A DNA stretch of 5,100 nucleotides from assembly GCA_012800515.1 (NCBI GenBank), contig JAAZJE010000064.1, positions 1 to 5,100 of the forward strand. The letters are read 5' to 3'. Each line of letters begins with the position of its first letter. The first letter of the stretch is position 1. Positions 5,044 through 5,100 of the stretch are shown here, one piece after another. The translations under genes were made by a program, and so were the position numbers. The stretch is from Clostridiaceae bacterium (GTDB lineage Bacteria > Bacillota > Clostridia > Saccharofermentanales > Fastidiosipilaceae). The notes below the pieces were generated by a model. It made no database searches and was not told the DNA's origin. It saw only the letters and a list, made by a program, of their open reading frames with translations.

Positions 5044-5100
5044 GCTGTTAAAAGGGTAAATCTGCCTTTTTGTCCGGTAATTGAGGTTGGGGCCAGGCGC

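Noticed and set aside
5050..5071. Terminator-like AAAAGG...CCTTTT inverted repeat
   Set aside because: Only two GC pairs in a 6-bp AT-rich stem with a 9-base loop, and no gene ends nearby.

Overview
The window looks like a piece of a moderately GC-rich bacterial chromosome (mid-50s % GC by eye, AT-rich only in some spacers). Shine-Dalgarno sites of the GGAGGTG and AAGGAAAGG kind, a short Gram-positive-looking lipoprotein leader and a bacterial SNF2 helicase with an AzlCD pair suggest a Bacillota (Clostridia-like) host. That taxonomic guess is weak, because no marker gene is present.

Layout: (1) 3-1103, plus strand, the C-terminal part of a SWI2/SNF2-family DNA-dependent ATPase whose start lies outside the window. 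(2) 1104-1565, a gene-free stretch between convergent genes, filled with degenerate repeats sharing an 18-bp core. (3) 1566-2864, minus strand, an ApbE-family FAD:protein FMN transferase lipoprotein with a good sigma70-type promoter. (4) 2934-3299, three tandem arrays laid end to end, with 28-bp, perfect 10-bp and about 80-bp periods. (5) 3321-4741, minus strand, a translationally coupled azlC-azlD pair for branched-chain amino-acid export; AzlC carries unusual low-complexity tails at both ends. (6) 4742-5100, an AT-rich spacer with no supportable gene, a 15-bp palindrome and a possible rightward promoter.

The genes do not form one pathway. AzlC and AzlD should form one membrane transporter. 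ApbE would act outside the membrane, attaching FMN to threonine of target flavoproteins, none of which is visible here. The SNF2 protein is a nucleic-acid translocase.

The unusual feature is repeat expansion rather than a recognisable new gene system. Repeats invade both spacers and coding regions. The coding arrays (21 bp x3 in the SNF2 gene, 30 bp x5 in azlC) keep frame, while the clear spacer arrays (28, 10 and 80/81 bp) do not. A core approximating AGTTGCNNYTTCGCCGNC recurs in both large spacers. I found no CRISPR array, transposase, tRNA or rRNA.
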